This document shows, in pieces, positions 1-8,922 of a stretch of 64,000 bases of DNA; within the stretch, counting starts at the first letter, position 1, and every line of letters begins with the position of its first letter. The translations under genes and the position numbers were made by a program. Location of the stretch: positions 186,001 through 250,000 of the forward strand of contig NZ_JNYV01000004.1 in assembly GCF_000717275.1 (NCBI RefSeq), given 5' to 3'. The notes under the pieces are model-generated. The model ran no database searches, was not told the origin of the DNA, and saw only the letters and a program-made list of their open reading frames with translations. The stretch is from Kitasatospora arboriphila (GTDB lineage Bacteria; Actinomycetota; Actinomycetes; Mycobacteriales; Mycobacteriaceae).

Positions 1-468
1 GTCACGGAATACCGTGGCCTGACCGTCAAGCAGATCTCCGAGCTGCGTCGCTCACTGGGCGAAGGCGCTGTTTACTCCGTCGCCAAGAACACCCTGGTCA
101 AGCGCGCTGCTGCTGATGCGGGCGTGGCCGGTCTGGACGAGCTGTTCACTGGTCCCACCGCAATTGCCTTCATCGAGGGCGAACCCGTGGTGGCTGCCAA
201 GGCGATCAAGAATTTCGCCAAGGACAACAAGGCTCTCATCATCAAGGGCGGGTACATGGACGGCCGTGCGCTGTCCGTGGACGAGGTCAATCAGATCGCC
301 GACCTTGAAACACGCGAGATTCTCCTTGCAAAGCTCGCCGGTGCCATGAAGGGCAACTTGGCAAAGGCCGCGGGTCTGTTCAGTCAGCCCGCTTCGCAGG
401 TCGCACGTCTTGCGGCCGCACTGCAGGAAAAGCAAGCCGCGGGCGCACCCGCAGAAGCGGCCGAATAA
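1..468 (+). CDS. rplJ: 50S ribosomal protein L10 (5' end missing)
   Basis: This is the C-terminal part of ribosomal protein L10, which anchors the L7/L12 dimers to 23S rRNA to form the ribosomal stalk. The reading frame is open from base 1 and ends at TAA 466-468, so about 155 residues are visible and the start lies upstream of the window. The visible start [17 protein letters not shown] and the following [12 protein letters not shown] are typical L10 RNA-binding domain sequence. The alanine-rich tail is the L7/L12-binding helix region. It is followed 66 bases later by rplL, the usual order. The call is very secure; only the truncation by the window edge limits it. Confidence 0.97.
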   Translation, partial: VTEYRGLTVKQISELRRSLGEGAVYSVAKNTLVKRAAADAGVAGLDELFTGPTAIAFIEGEPVVAAKAIKNFAKDNKALIIKGGYMDGRALSVDEVNQIADLETREILLAKLAGAMKGNLAKAAGLFSQPASQVARLAAALQEKQAAGAPAEAAE

Positions 469-534
469 ACCCCCAAAACCCTCCTGTGGTCGCATCATCG
501 CGCGCCCGCAGGAAAGACAGAAAGGATTGCCACC

Positions 535-918
535 ATGGCAAAGCTCTCCGCTGACGAGCTCATCGATCAGTTCAAAGAACTCACCCTGCTGGAACTCAGC
601 GACTTCGTGAAGAAGTTCGAAGAGGTCTTCGAGGTCACCGCTGCTGCTCCGGTCGCCGTTGCCGCCGCCGGTGCACCCGCTGCCGCCGAAGCCGCTGTCG
701 AGCAGGACGAGTTCGACGTCGTCCTCGAATCGGCCGGCGACAAGAAGATCCAGGTCATCAAGGTCGTCCGCGAGGTCGTCTCCGGACTGGGTCTGAAGGA
801 AGCCAAGGATCTCGTCGAGTCGGCTCCCAAGGCCATCCTCGAGAAGATCGACAAGGACGCTGCCGAGGCTGCCAAGACCAAGCTCGAAGAAGCCGGCGCC
901 AAGGTCTCGGTCAAGTAA
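535..918 (+). CDS. rplL: 50S ribosomal protein L7/L12
   Basis: This 127-residue acidic protein is L7/L12, the multicopy stalk protein that recruits translation factor GTPases. The N-terminal dimerisation domain (about residues 1-35, [17 protein letters not shown]) is followed by an Ala/Pro/Val hinge (about 36-57). The C-terminal factor-binding domain follows, with the family sequence [20 protein letters not shown]. The length matches the family. AAAGGA lies a few bases upstream of the ATG at 535, which supports this start. It is co-transcribed with rplJ and followed by a strong hairpin, so the rplJL unit probably ends before the mce operon. Confidence 0.98.
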   Translation: MAKLSADELIDQFKELTLLELSDFVKKFEEVFEVTAAAPVAVAAAGAPAAAEAAVEQDEFDVVLESAGDKKIQVIKVVREVVSGLGLKEAKDLVESAPKAILEKIDKDAAEAAKTKLEEAGAKVSVK

Positions 919-972
919 GACAAGCACGTCAAAAGCGATTGTTGATACCCGTGTAGGGGTCGATCGCTCCAC

Positions 973-1008
973 AACGATGGCCCGTAGCGACAGCTACGGG
1001 CCATCGTT
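973..1008 (+). terminator. Perfect 16-bp hairpin after rplL
   Basis: A perfect 16-bp inverted repeat (arms 973-988 and 993-1008) encloses a GACA loop 55 bases after the rplL stop. There is no T-run after the stem, which is common for actinobacterial intrinsic terminators. It separates the ribosomal protein operon from the mce operon. Confidence 0.75.
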
Positions 1009-1059
1009 GCGTCTCGGGTGGGGGTGTGGTTGCCGCAGATCGGGTGTCGGCGGCCCTGG

Positions 1060-1144
1060 CTACTGACGAGTAGAACCCGCTCCGACCTGGATTTGCGTCG
1101 CGCGGAAAAACTTTTTACGGTGATCCAAGTTACTCGCGAGTAAC
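1060..1144. promoter_or_regulatory. Two related palindromes in the mce operon leader
   Basis: The 404-base gap between rplL and mceG holds two dyads with the same half-sites. CTACTGACGAGTAG spans 1060-1073 with 5-bp perfect arms. GTTACTCGCGAGTAAC spans 1129-1144 and is a perfect 16-bp palindrome. They share the pattern TACTNNCGAGTA and their centres are 70 bp apart. The perfect symmetry and repetition suggest operators for a dimeric, probably TetR-type, regulator of the mce operon. The regulator is not encoded in this window. No convincing -10/-35 pair was found between 1144 and 1323. Confidence 0.5.
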
Positions 1145-1322
1145 TGTTCGTTTGATCTACCTGCGGCGATCGGGAAGAAGCCGTCGGGCAGGTGGGTCGG
1201 CGAGGGTGCGACGAAACTGAGAAAGATCGACAGCTCGTATATTCGTCACGCTGTGTGCGTTAGAGTGAGCCGAACCACAGGCTCCGCGCGGGGGCGGACT
1301 TCGTTTTGGAGGGACTAAATCA

Positions 1323-2471
1323 GTGGGCGTTGAGGTCAGTGTCGAGAATCTGACGAAGTCGTTCGGCTCGCAGAATATTTGGCGTGATGTGTCGCTGACC
1401 CTGCCCCAGGGTGAGGTCAGCGTGCTGCTCGGCCCGTCGGGTACGGGCAAGTCGGTGTTCCTGAAGTCGTTGATCGGTCTGCTCCATCCGGAGCAGGGCT
1501 CGGTCATCATCGACGGCACCGACATCACCAAATGCTCCAGCCGTGAGCTGTACGAGATCCGCAAGCTGTTCGGTGTCCTGTTCCAGGACGGCGCCCTCTT
1601 CGGTTCGATGAGCCTGTTCGACAACATCGCCTTCCCCTTGCGTGAGCACACCAAGAAGAAGGAAGACGAGATTCGCCAGATCGTCATGGACAAGATCGAG
1701 CTCGTGGGTCTGACTGGCGCGGAGAACAAGCTTCCCGGCGAGATCTCCGGTGGTATGCGCAAGCGTGCCGGCCTGGCCCGTGCCCTGGTCCTGGACCCGC
1801 AGATCATCCTGTGCGACGAGCCGGACTCCGGTCTGGACCCGGTCCGTACCGCGTATCTGTCGCAGCTGTTGATCGACATCAACGCGCAGATCGATGCCAC
1901 GATCCTCATCGTGACCCACAACATCCAGGTCGCCCGTACCGTCCCGGACAACATCGGCATGCTGTTCCGCAAGGAACTGGTCATGTTCGGTCCGCGTGAG
2001 GTGCTGCTGACCTCGGACGAGCCGGTGGTGGATCAGTTCCTCAACGGTCGCCGTATCGGACCCATCGGTATGTCCGAGGAGAAGGACGACGCTCAGCAGC
2101 GCCGCGAGCAGGAGATGGTCGATGCCGGCCACTCCGACGGTGGTACCGCCGAAGACGTTCGCGGTATCGTCCCGCAGCTGCAGGCCACACCCGGACTGCC
2201 CGAGCGCAAGGCGGTCGGACGCCGGCAGGCCCGTGTCCGCGAGATCCTGCACACGCTGCCCGAGCCCGCGCAGCGCGCGATCGAGGAGAGCTTCCTCGAA
2301 GAGGAGCGAGCTCAGGAGAACGGGCGCGAAGCTGCGCGTAAGACACAGAAGGTGGGCGCCGGTTCCGGCACCGCCTCCACATCCTCTTCCTACGACGACT
2401 CCAGTTACCAGGGTTCGGACGCTCAGACAGAGCAGTTCCCCGCATACCGCGCCGGTGACAAGGCTCTCTAG
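1323..2471 (+). CDS. mceG: Mce transport ATPase MceG (Mkl)
   Basis: This 382-residue protein is the ATPase that powers Mce lipid importers, acting on the cytoplasmic face with YrbE permeases. The ABC domain shows Walker A GPSGTGKS (about residues 37-44), the signature ISGGMRKRAG (from about 141), Walker B ILCDEPDSGLDP with D165/E166, and the switch His in VTHN (about 199). After about residue 250 there is a long polar, Glu/Arg/Ser-rich C-terminal tail, as in mycobacterial MceG, where the tail affects stability. The GTG start at 1323 has GGAGGG 9 bases upstream. In Mycobacterium tuberculosis mkl lies in the same rplL-rpoB interval but apart from any mce operon; here yrbEA begins at the very next base after its stop. 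Confidence 0.93.
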   Translation: MGVEVSVENLTKSFGSQNIWRDVSLTLPQGEVSVLLGPSGTGKSVFLKSLIGLLHPEQGSVIIDGTDITKCSSRELYEIRKLFGVLFQDGALFGSMSLFDNIAFPLREHTKKKEDEIRQIVMDKIELVGLTGAENKLPGEISGGMRKRAGLARALVLDPQIILCDEPDSGLDPVRTAYLSQLLIDINAQIDATILIVTHNIQVARTVPDNIGMLFRKELVMFGPREVLLTSDEPVVDQFLNGRRIGPIGMSEEKDDAQQRREQEMVDAGHSDGGTAEDVRGIVPQLQATPGLPERKAVGRRQARVREILHTLPEPAQRAIEESFLEEERAQENGREAARKTQKVGAGSGTASTSSSYDDSSYQGSDAQTEQFPAYRAGDKAL

Positions 2472-3278
2472 ATGACCAGTGCCACTACACGTGGCGTCGA
2501 CAGGGTGGCGAAAGCCGGCTCTGGGGCACTTTCTCAGACCGGCAACATCGTCCAGTTGTTCATCGACGTCGCACGCCAGACTTTTGTGCGCCCTTTTCAG
2601 TGGCGCGAGTTCATTCAGCAGGCCTGGTTCATCGCCAGCGTCACGATTCTGCCGACGGCGCTCGTCGCCATCCCGTTCGGTGCGATCGTCTCGCTGCAAA
2701 CCGGGTCGCTGATCCGCCAGCTCGGTGCCGAATCCTTCACCGGTGCGGCCAGCGTCCTGGTGGTGATCCAGCAGGGTGCGCCGCTCGTCACCTCGCTGTT
2801 GGTCGCGGGTGCGGCGGGATCAGCGGTGGCTGCCGACCTCGGTGCCCGCACCATTCGCGAAGAGATCGACGCGATGGAAGTACTCGGCATCAATCCGGTT
2901 CAGCGACTTGTGGTCCCGCGAGTGCTCGCCATGGTCCTGGTGGCCGTGCTGCTGTGCGGGCTGGTCTCGGTGGTCGGTATCGGCGGTGGCTACTTCTTCA
3001 ACGTGATCATCCAAGACGGAACGCCCGGTGCGTATCTGGCGTCGTTCAGTGCGCTGGCGCAGTTGCCCGACATCTACGTCGCCGAGGTGAAGGCTGCCGT
3101 CTTCGGTGTGATCGCCGGCGTGGTCGCTGCCTACAAGGGCCTGCACCCCAAGGGTGGCCCCAAAGGCGTTGGTGATGCGGTCAATCAGAGTGTTGTCATC
3201 ACATTTTTGTTGTTGTTCTTCGCGAACTTGATCATCACCGCGGTCTACTTGCAGATCGTTCCCGCCAAGGGTTCATAG
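2472..3278 (+). CDS. yrbEA: MlaE-type permease YrbEA of the Mce system
   Basis: This 268-residue integral membrane protein belongs to the MlaE/YrbE permease family that pairs with MceG to move lipids across the inner membrane. Several hydrophobic segments are visible after about residue 50, and the family-typical stretch ADLGARTIREEIDAMEVLGI, the coupling region contacting the ATPase, sits mid-protein. The ATG at 2472 directly abuts the mceG stop at 2471, so translation is probably coupled. Length and order (ATPase, YrbEA, YrbEB, MceA-F) fit a complete mce operon. The lipid substrate cannot be read from the sequence. Confidence 0.93.
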   Translation: MTSATTRGVDRVAKAGSGALSQTGNIVQLFIDVARQTFVRPFQWREFIQQAWFIASVTILPTALVAIPFGAIVSLQTGSLIRQLGAESFTGAASVLVVIQQGAPLVTSLLVAGAAGSAVAADLGARTIREEIDAMEVLGINPVQRLVVPRVLAMVLVAVLLCGLVSVVGIGGGYFFNVIIQDGTPGAYLASFSALAQLPDIYVAEVKAAVFGVIAGVVAAYKGLHPKGGPKGVGDAVNQSVVITFLLLFFANLIITAVYLQIVPAKGS

Positions 3279-3291
3279 GAGGACTTCGGAA

Positions 3292-4149
3292 GTGACCATC
3301 GCCAAAGGTCGGGGAGACCTGGGATATCGGGCGGCCAAAGTCGCGCGTGTTCCTTTGCGCGTCCTCGACGGCGCGGGCGACCAGATGTCGTTCTATGGCC
3401 GCGCGATCGGCTGGTCGCCGCGCACCATTCGCCGTTACCCCAAAGAACTGCTCCGGCTTCTCGCCGAGGTGGCGTTCGGGTCCGGTGGACTCGCGGTCAT
3501 CGGCGGCACCATCGGTGTGATGGTGCTGATGTCGGGGTTCACCGGTGTCGTCGTCGGTCTGCAGGGCGCCAACGCGCTCGATCAGCTCGGGTCCCAGGCC
3601 CTCACCGGGTTCCTGGCGGCCTACGCCAACACCCGTGAAGTCGCCCCGCTCGTCGCCGGACTGGCTTTGTCCGCAACTGTCGGTTGCGGTTTCACCGCTC
3701 AGCTCGGCGCCATGCGCATCTCCGAGGAGATCGACGCACTCGAGACCATGGCCGTGCCGTCCATTCCGTTCCTTGTCACCACACGCGTGCTGGCCGGCTT
3801 CATCGCCGTCATCCCGCTGTACGTGCTGGGCCTGCTGTCGGCCTACTTCGCCTCTCGGCTGATAGCCACGCAGTTCACGGGGCAGTCGTCGGGCTCGTAC
3901 GACCACTACTTCAATCTGTTCTTGCCACCTGCGGACGTCCTCTGGTCGTTCGGCAAGGTCATGATCTTCGCGTTCGTGATCATCCTGGTGCACTGCTACT
4001 ACGGCTACTACGCCACCGGTGGTCCGGCTGGCGTCGGCGTGGCGGTGGGTCACGCGGTGCGTGCGGCTCTGGTGATCATCGCGGTGCTCGACTTCTTCCT
4101 GGGCCTCGCAATCTGGGGGACCACCACCTCCGTGCGAGTAGGGGGATAA
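3292..4149 (+). CDS. yrbEB: MlaE-type permease YrbEB of the Mce system
   Basis: This is the second MlaE-family permease of the operon, 285 residues, expected to form the membrane core with YrbEA. It has multiple hydrophobic segments and the conserved block AQLGAMRISEEIDALETMAV, matching the coupling region of its paralogue. The GTG start at 3292 is supported by AGGAGG at 3277-3282, which overlaps the yrbEA stop. The spacing to yrbEA is 13 bases, and mceA starts 4 bases after its stop. No defect was seen. Confidence 0.93.
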   Translation: MTIAKGRGDLGYRAAKVARVPLRVLDGAGDQMSFYGRAIGWSPRTIRRYPKELLRLLAEVAFGSGGLAVIGGTIGVMVLMSGFTGVVVGLQGANALDQLGSQALTGFLAAYANTREVAPLVAGLALSATVGCGFTAQLGAMRISEEIDALETMAVPSIPFLVTTRVLAGFIAVIPLYVLGLLSAYFASRLIATQFTGQSSGSYDHYFNLFLPPADVLWSFGKVMIFAFVIILVHCYYGYYATGGPAGVGVAVGHAVRAALVIIAVLDFFLGLAIWGTTTSVRVGG

Positions 4150-4153
4150 ACCG

Positions 4154-5518
4154 ATGAAAGCTCTTCGCCGCCGGGCTCTGGGCCTGGTGTTCTTCATCGT
4201 TGTCATCTTGTTCCTGACGTTGACGATCATGCAGTACAACAAGTCGTTCACGAAGTTCGTCGACATCAAGTTGGCGACCAGTTCGGCCGGAAATGCGTTG
4301 CCGGCCAACGCCGACGTCAAGGCTCGTGGCCTGATCGTCGGGCAGGTACGCAGTGTCGAACCGGACATCAAGGACGGCTCGGTTGTGGTGACCCTCGGGC
4401 TGCAGCCGGACAAGGTCAAGATGCTGCCCACCGACACCACGGCCAGGATCTTGCCGAAGACCCTCTTCGGTGAACGCTATGTCGCGCTGCAGGTGCCCGA
4501 CGGTCAAGAGGGATCGCCGAGCGATCACCTGACCAACGGCGACACCATCGACGAGGACGTGTCGGGTAACGCGGTGGAACTGCAACAGCTGTTCGACCAG
4601 TTGCTGCCGGTCCTCGACGCGATCCCGCCGGCCGACCTGAACATCACGCTGTCGGCGTTGTCGAAGGCGTTGTCGGGCAACGGCGAACGCCTGGGTACGA
4701 GCTTCGAGCAGCTCAACACGATCTTCAAGGACATCAACGCGAACATGCCTGAACTCCAGGGCACGTTGCGTGGCCTGGCCAGCTTCTCGGAGACCTATTC
4801 CGAGGCACTGCCCGATCTGGTGGACTCGCTGGACAATCTGCGCACGACCACCAACACGCTCTATGAGCGCCAGGGCGACCTCCGCACACTGATCGCCTCG
4901 GTGACCCAGGTTGCGGTGGACGGCACGAACTTCCTGACCACAAACCGGAAAGACCTCGTGGACTTGGCAATTCAGTCTGAGCCGCTGCTGACGGCGCTGG
5001 CGAGGTATTCGCCGACCTTCGGCTGCACGTTCAAGAACTTCGCGGGATTGGTCCCCGAGGCGAACATCATCACGGGTAAGGACACCGAGAATCCCGGTGT
5101 GCGCGTGAACCTCCAGTTCGTCAACCCGCGTGGTCGCTACCTGCCGAACCAGGACGAACCACGACTGTTCGACCAGCGCGGACCGATCTGCTACCCGCAG
5201 GCCCGCAACGGCCGGCCGTTCCCGCAGTACCCCTACGGATCGGTCAATGACGGTTCGTACCAGGTTCCGTCGCGGAACGCCGGTCCTCGAGACCTGCCCG
5301 TCCTGCCCGAGCCGCAGTTCTCCGGTATCCCCTCGGGGACGATCGGTGAGGCCGAGCAGCAGCAGGATCCGCCGACCAACTACAGCGATCCGCGGAACAA
5401 GCTCCAGGTGCGCGCCATCGTTGCGGCGTCATCCGGCAAGGACCCGGCCGAGATACCGGGATGGATCACTATGGTCGCGGCACCGACGATGCAGGGACAG
5501 CAGGTGAGCATTCGATGA
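4154..5518 (+). CDS. mceA: MCE family protein MceA
   Basis: This 454-residue protein is the first of six MCE-domain subunits, which in mycobacteria assemble into a hetero-oligomeric lipid conduit across the periplasm. A single N-terminal membrane anchor (about residues 9-26) is followed by the MCE/MlaD domain (about 35-120, with NALPANADVKARGLIVGQV). A long helical region follows, and then a Pro-rich C-terminal tail ending near PTMQGQQVSIR. The stop overlaps the mceB start by four bases (ATGA, 5515-5518). The A position follows from gene order and from direct placement after yrbEB. Confidence 0.92.
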   Translation: MKALRRRALGLVFFIVVILFLTLTIMQYNKSFTKFVDIKLATSSAGNALPANADVKARGLIVGQVRSVEPDIKDGSVVVTLGLQPDKVKMLPTDTTARILPKTLFGERYVALQVPDGQEGSPSDHLTNGDTIDEDVSGNAVELQQLFDQLLPVLDAIPPADLNITLSALSKALSGNGERLGTSFEQLNTIFKDINANMPELQGTLRGLASFSETYSEALPDLVDSLDNLRTTTNTLYERQGDLRTLIASVTQVAVDGTNFLTTNRKDLVDLAIQSEPLLTALARYSPTFGCTFKNFAGLVPEANIITGKDTENPGVRVNLQFVNPRGRYLPNQDEPRLFDQRGPICYPQARNGRPFPQYPYGSVNDGSYQVPSRNAGPRDLPVLPEPQFSGIPSGTIGEAEQQQDPPTNYSDPRNKLQVRAIVAASSGKDPAEIPGWITMVAAPTMQGQQVSIR

Positions 5519-6582
5519 AGAGTCTTGTCGGACCCCTCGTCAAGCTGATCGTCTTCTCCGTCATCACGGTTCTCGCCACCTCGGTCCTCGCTTTTGCGGT
5601 GGCCAACGGTGGTGGCGGTGGCGGCACCGATTTCAAGGCGATCTTCACCGACGCCACCCAGGTCGCCAAGGGCGACGACGTCCGCATCGCCGGCGTCCGG
5701 GTGGGGCAGGTCAGCGGAGTGGAGATCGTCAACCGCGACGAGGCCCAGGTCAGCTTCTCCGTCGACCGTGGCCGGCTGCCTGCCGGCGTGCGGGTCGCGA
5801 TCAAGCTCCGCAACCTCACCGGCCAGCGGTACCTGTCCCTCGAGAAGGGGCCGGGCGACCCCGACGACACCATCGGCGGCGGCAGCACCATCGGTCTGCC
5901 GAACACCACCGAGGCCATCAACCTCACCGAGCTGTTCAACGGTTTCCGGCCGTTGTTCCAGCAGCTCACCGCCGACGATGTCAACAAGCTGTCGGCAGAG
6001 ATCATCCAGGTGTTCCAGGGTGAGAGCGGCACGATCTCAGAGCTGGTCCGCGACACCGCCAGCCTCACCAACACGATCGCCGACCGCGACCAGGTGATCG
6101 GCACGCTGATCGACAACCTGACCGTGGTGCTCAAGAACCTGAACGACCACGACGACCAGTTCACCGCGTTGCTGACGAACACCGAGAAGTTCGTCACCGG
6201 CCTTGCGGCACAGCGTGGTTCGGTCGGATCTGCGATCACGTCGCTGTCGAACCTGACGGCGGTGACGGCATCGATCCTGCAGCCGACGCGCCCGTCCATC
6301 CAGGGCTCGATCGCTGCGCTCAACGATCTCGGACAGACCGTGGTGCAGCGCCAGGACGAGATCAAGCAAACACTGACCACCCTGCCGGTGAAGCTCCAGA
6401 AGATCGGGCGGGCAGCCACATTCGGTTCGTGGTTCCAGTTCTACCTCTGTGGACTGGATGTCACCGCGGGGAACGGCACCAGCAGCTTGCTGACGCAGCC
6501 GCTGATCCCGCTACCCGACATCAACCACGTCCTGTACACCAGCGCAGCTACCCGCTGCTGGGCAAACGAGGATCCACCGTGA
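5515..6582 (+). CDS. mceB: MCE family protein MceB
   Basis: This MCE subunit is 355 residues from the ATG at 5515, chosen because it forms an ATGA overlap with mceA and puts the hydrophobic anchor (LIVFSVITVLATSVLAFAVA) at the N-terminus. The frame stays open further upstream, but that part is antigenic noise of the overlapping mceA coding sequence. The MCE domain follows at about residues 35-110 (KGDDVRIAGVRVGQVSGVEI). A long helical region is next, and the protein ends with a Cys-containing tail (FYLCGLDVTAG, TRCWANEDPP). Its stop shares GTGA with a tiny frame at 6579. Confidence 0.92.
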   Translation: MKSLVGPLVKLIVFSVITVLATSVLAFAVANGGGGGGTDFKAIFTDATQVAKGDDVRIAGVRVGQVSGVEIVNRDEAQVSFSVDRGRLPAGVRVAIKLRNLTGQRYLSLEKGPGDPDDTIGGGSTIGLPNTTEAINLTELFNGFRPLFQQLTADDVNKLSAEIIQVFQGESGTISELVRDTASLTNTIADRDQVIGTLIDNLTVVLKNLNDHDDQFTALLTNTEKFVTGLAAQRGSVGSAITSLSNLTAVTASILQPTRPSIQGSIAALNDLGQTVVQRQDEIKQTLTTLPVKLQKIGRAATFGSWFQFYLCGLDVTAGNGTSSLLTQPLIPLPDINHVLYTSAATRCWANEDPP

Positions 6583-6629
6583 ACGAGATGACCCACCATG
6601 CAAGGCGAGAAGGGGAGGTGAGCAAGTGA
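6579..6629 (+). CDS. 16-codon bridging ORF between mceB and mceC
   Basis: A GTG at 6579 overlaps the mceB stop (GTGA 6579-6582). It opens a 16-codon frame ([16 protein letters not shown]) whose TGA at 6627-6629 overlaps the GTG start of mceC (GTGA 6626-6629). It fills exactly the gap between two genes that otherwise do not touch. A weak GAGGA precedes it. No known peptide is recognised. It may simply carry ribosomes from mceB to mceC. Existence as a translated peptide is inferred from the overlaps only. Confidence 0.35.
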   Translation: MNEMTHHARREGEVSK

Positions 6630-7660
6630 GCGACCGTTCCAGTTCCGGACGTAGTCCGGTCACCGTGGGTTTCATCGGCATCCTCGTGCTGCTGATGCTG
6701 TCGACCTCCGCGTTCTTCCTCAACTCGCTGCCGATGATCGGTGCCGGTGTCATCTACTCCGCCGACTTCTCCGAAGCAGCCGGTCTCAAACCGGACGCCG
6801 AGGTGCGGGTGGCCGGGGTCAAGGTCGGCAACGTGCGCGCCGTCGAACTCGACGGCGAGAAGGTCCGGGTCGACATGCAGGTCAGCAAGGCCTGGATCGG
6901 CAACCAGACCACGGCGTCGATCCAGATCAAGACCGTCCTGGGCCAGAAGTACATTGCACTTGATCCGCAGGGCAGTGAACTCGCCGATCCCAAGGACGTC
7001 ATCCCGCTGAGCCGCACCACCTCGCCGTATGACGTGATCGAGGCGTTCTCCGACGCCGCCGATCAGATCGAGGAAGTCGACACCAACCAGCTGGCGACCA
7101 GCATGCGCACGTTGTCGGATGCCTTCTCGGGCACACCGGCCGACCTGCGTGCCTCGCTCGACGGGCTCACCCGGCTGTCGGAGACCATCGCGAGCCGCGA
7201 CCAGAAGGTCCAGGAACTGTTGGAGGCGACCAAGGACACCTCCAAGATCCTCGCCGACCGCAACCAGGAGTTCGAGCGGTTGATCAACGGTGCGGGACAG
7301 TTGCTCGAGGAACTGAACAATCGTCAGCAGTCGATCTCACGGCTGCTCTCGAGCACGATCACGCTCTCCGATGCCCTCAGCGGAATCGTCAAGGACAACC
7401 AGGAGCAGATCGGCCCGACGCTGGAGACGCTGCGTCAGGTGATCGAGATCCTCAACGACCAGAACGAGAACCTGCGTCAATCACTCACGTACATGGCGCC
7501 GTTCTATCGGCTCTACGCCAACGTGCTCGGTAGTGGTCGCTGGTTCGACTCGGTGGTCACCAACATCCTGCCGCCGGCTCTGCCGCAGCAGAACACGACA
7601 AGGCTCCCGGTGCAGCAGAAGCAGCTCAACAATGGCGGCGGAACGGTGGCCGGACAATGA
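6626..7660 (+). CDS. mceC: MCE family protein MceC
   Basis: This 344-residue MCE subunit has an N-terminal membrane anchor ([21 protein letters not shown], about residues 10-31, continuous hydrophobic) and an MCE domain (about 40-115, with [19 protein letters not shown]). A long, probably coiled-coil helical region rich in Asp, Glu and Gln follows. The GTG start at 6626 has GGGGAGG at 6612-6618, 7 bases upstream. Its stop overlaps the mceD start by ATGA (7657-7660). The subunit letter follows position in the operon. Confidence 0.92.
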   Translation: MSDRSSSGRSPVTVGFIGILVLLMLSTSAFFLNSLPMIGAGVIYSADFSEAAGLKPDAEVRVAGVKVGNVRAVELDGEKVRVDMQVSKAWIGNQTTASIQIKTVLGQKYIALDPQGSELADPKDVIPLSRTTSPYDVIEAFSDAADQIEEVDTNQLATSMRTLSDAFSGTPADLRASLDGLTRLSETIASRDQKVQELLEATKDTSKILADRNQEFERLINGAGQLLEELNNRQQSISRLLSSTITLSDALSGIVKDNQEQIGPTLETLRQVIEILNDQNENLRQSLTYMAPFYRLYANVLGSGRWFDSVVTNILPPALPQQNTTRLPVQQKQLNNGGGTVAGQ

Positions 7661-8922
7661 TGACCTCGGCGAGCAACACTCAGGACACTCGCGGTCCCGG
7701 CCGCTGGTTCACCCCGAAGCACATCGTCTTCATCGTCATCGCGCTGATCCTGGCGCTGTTGGTGGCGGGGTCGTTGTGGTGGGTGTTCAAGCGTGTCAAC
7801 AGCACTCAGGTCACCGCGTACTTCAAGAGCAGCGTCGGTATCTACGACGGCAGTGACGTGCGTGTGCTCGGCGTCGCGGTGGGCACGGTGGAGAACGTCA
7901 AGCCCGAAGGCGATCAGGTGCGCGTCAAGATGCGCGTCGACGGCAACGTCGATCTTCCGAAAGACGTTGGCGCCGTGCAGATCACCCCTTCCGTGGTGGC
8001 CGACCGCTACGTGCAGTTGACGCCCGTCTACACCGGTGGCCCGAAGGCGCCGAAGGACATCAACCTGCCGGTCTCCAAGACGATGGTGCCCGTCGAGGTC
8101 GACGAGCTGTACTCATCGGTGCAGAAGCTCTCGACCGCGCTCGGTCCCGACGGCGCGAACAAGAACGGCGCGGTGTCCGAACTGGTCACCACCGGTGCGC
8201 AGAACCTCGCGGGCAACGGTGAGGCCCTGCAGTCGACGATCACGCAGCTATCCAAGGCGGCCAACACCCTCAACGAGTCGCGGGGCAACATCGTCGACAC
8301 GGTCAAGAACCTCGACAGCTTCATCGGGATGCTCGCGGCCAACGACCAACAGGTGCGACAGTTCAACACCCAGATGGCCGACTTCAACAACTTCCTCGCC
8401 GGCGAGCGCGAACAGCTCGGAACCGCACTCGACAAGCTGTCGGTCGCGCTCGGTGACGTGGCCGGATTCGTCGAGGACAACCGCGAGGCACTGGGCGACC
8501 GGGTCTCGGAGTTGATCCCGACCACACAGATGCTCGTGGACACCAAGAGCTACCAGAAAGAGATCCTGACGGCTCTGCCGCTGGCGCTGTCCAACCTGGT
8601 CAACGCCTACAACGCGGAGTCGGGAACTCTCGATCTGCACCTGACCATCCCCGAGCTGCAAGACCTGCTCGGCGCTCAGTGTGGGCTGCTCGATCTGGGC
8701 AGGCTCAAGCCAGGTGACCCGGCGTTCGAACAGTTCAGCAAGACACTCAAACCGCTGATCGATCAATGTACAAATGTTGCGGACCAGATCACCGCAGGTA
8801 TCAAGACGCCGACGCTCAACCTGCCGTTCGGCATCCTGAGCAACGACAACCTGCAGAATCGCGGACCCGTGCCGGGCACGGTTCCGGGCAACCCGGATCC
8901 GGCACTGGAGGGTGGGAACTGA
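7657..8922 (+). CDS. mceD: MCE family protein MceD
   Basis: This 421-residue MCE subunit has a hydrophobic anchor at about residues 25-48 ([20 protein letters not shown]) and the MCE domain at about 50-130 ([19 protein letters not shown]). A long helical domain follows, ending in a Pro/Gly-rich tail. The start ATG at 7657 lies in an ATGA overlap with mceC. The stop TGA at 8920-8922 shares its final A with the mceE start (TGATG). The large helical region presumably lengthens the periplasmic tunnel together with the other subunits. Confidence 0.92.
   Translation: MMTSASNTQDTRGPGRWFTPKHIVFIVIALILALLVAGSLWWVFKRVNSTQVTAYFKSSVGIYDGSDVRVLGVAVGTVENVKPEGDQVRVKMRVDGNVDLPKDVGAVQITPSVVADRYVQLTPVYTGGPKAPKDINLPVSKTMVPVEVDELYSSVQKLSTALGPDGANKNGAVSELVTTGAQNLAGNGEALQSTITQLSKAANTLNESRGNIVDTVKNLDSFIGMLAANDQQVRQFNTQMADFNNFLAGEREQLGTALDKLSVALGDVAGFVEDNREALGDRVSELIPTTQMLVDTKSYQKEILTALPLALSNLVNAYNAESGTLDLHLTIPELQDLLGAQCGLLDLGRLKPGDPAFEQFSKTLKPLIDQCTNVADQITAGIKTPTLNLPFGILSNDNLQNRGPVPGTVPGNPDPALEGGN

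Noticed and set aside
1238..1243. TATATT as the -10 of the mce promoter
   Set aside because: No acceptable -35 lies 16-19 bases upstream, so it was not called.
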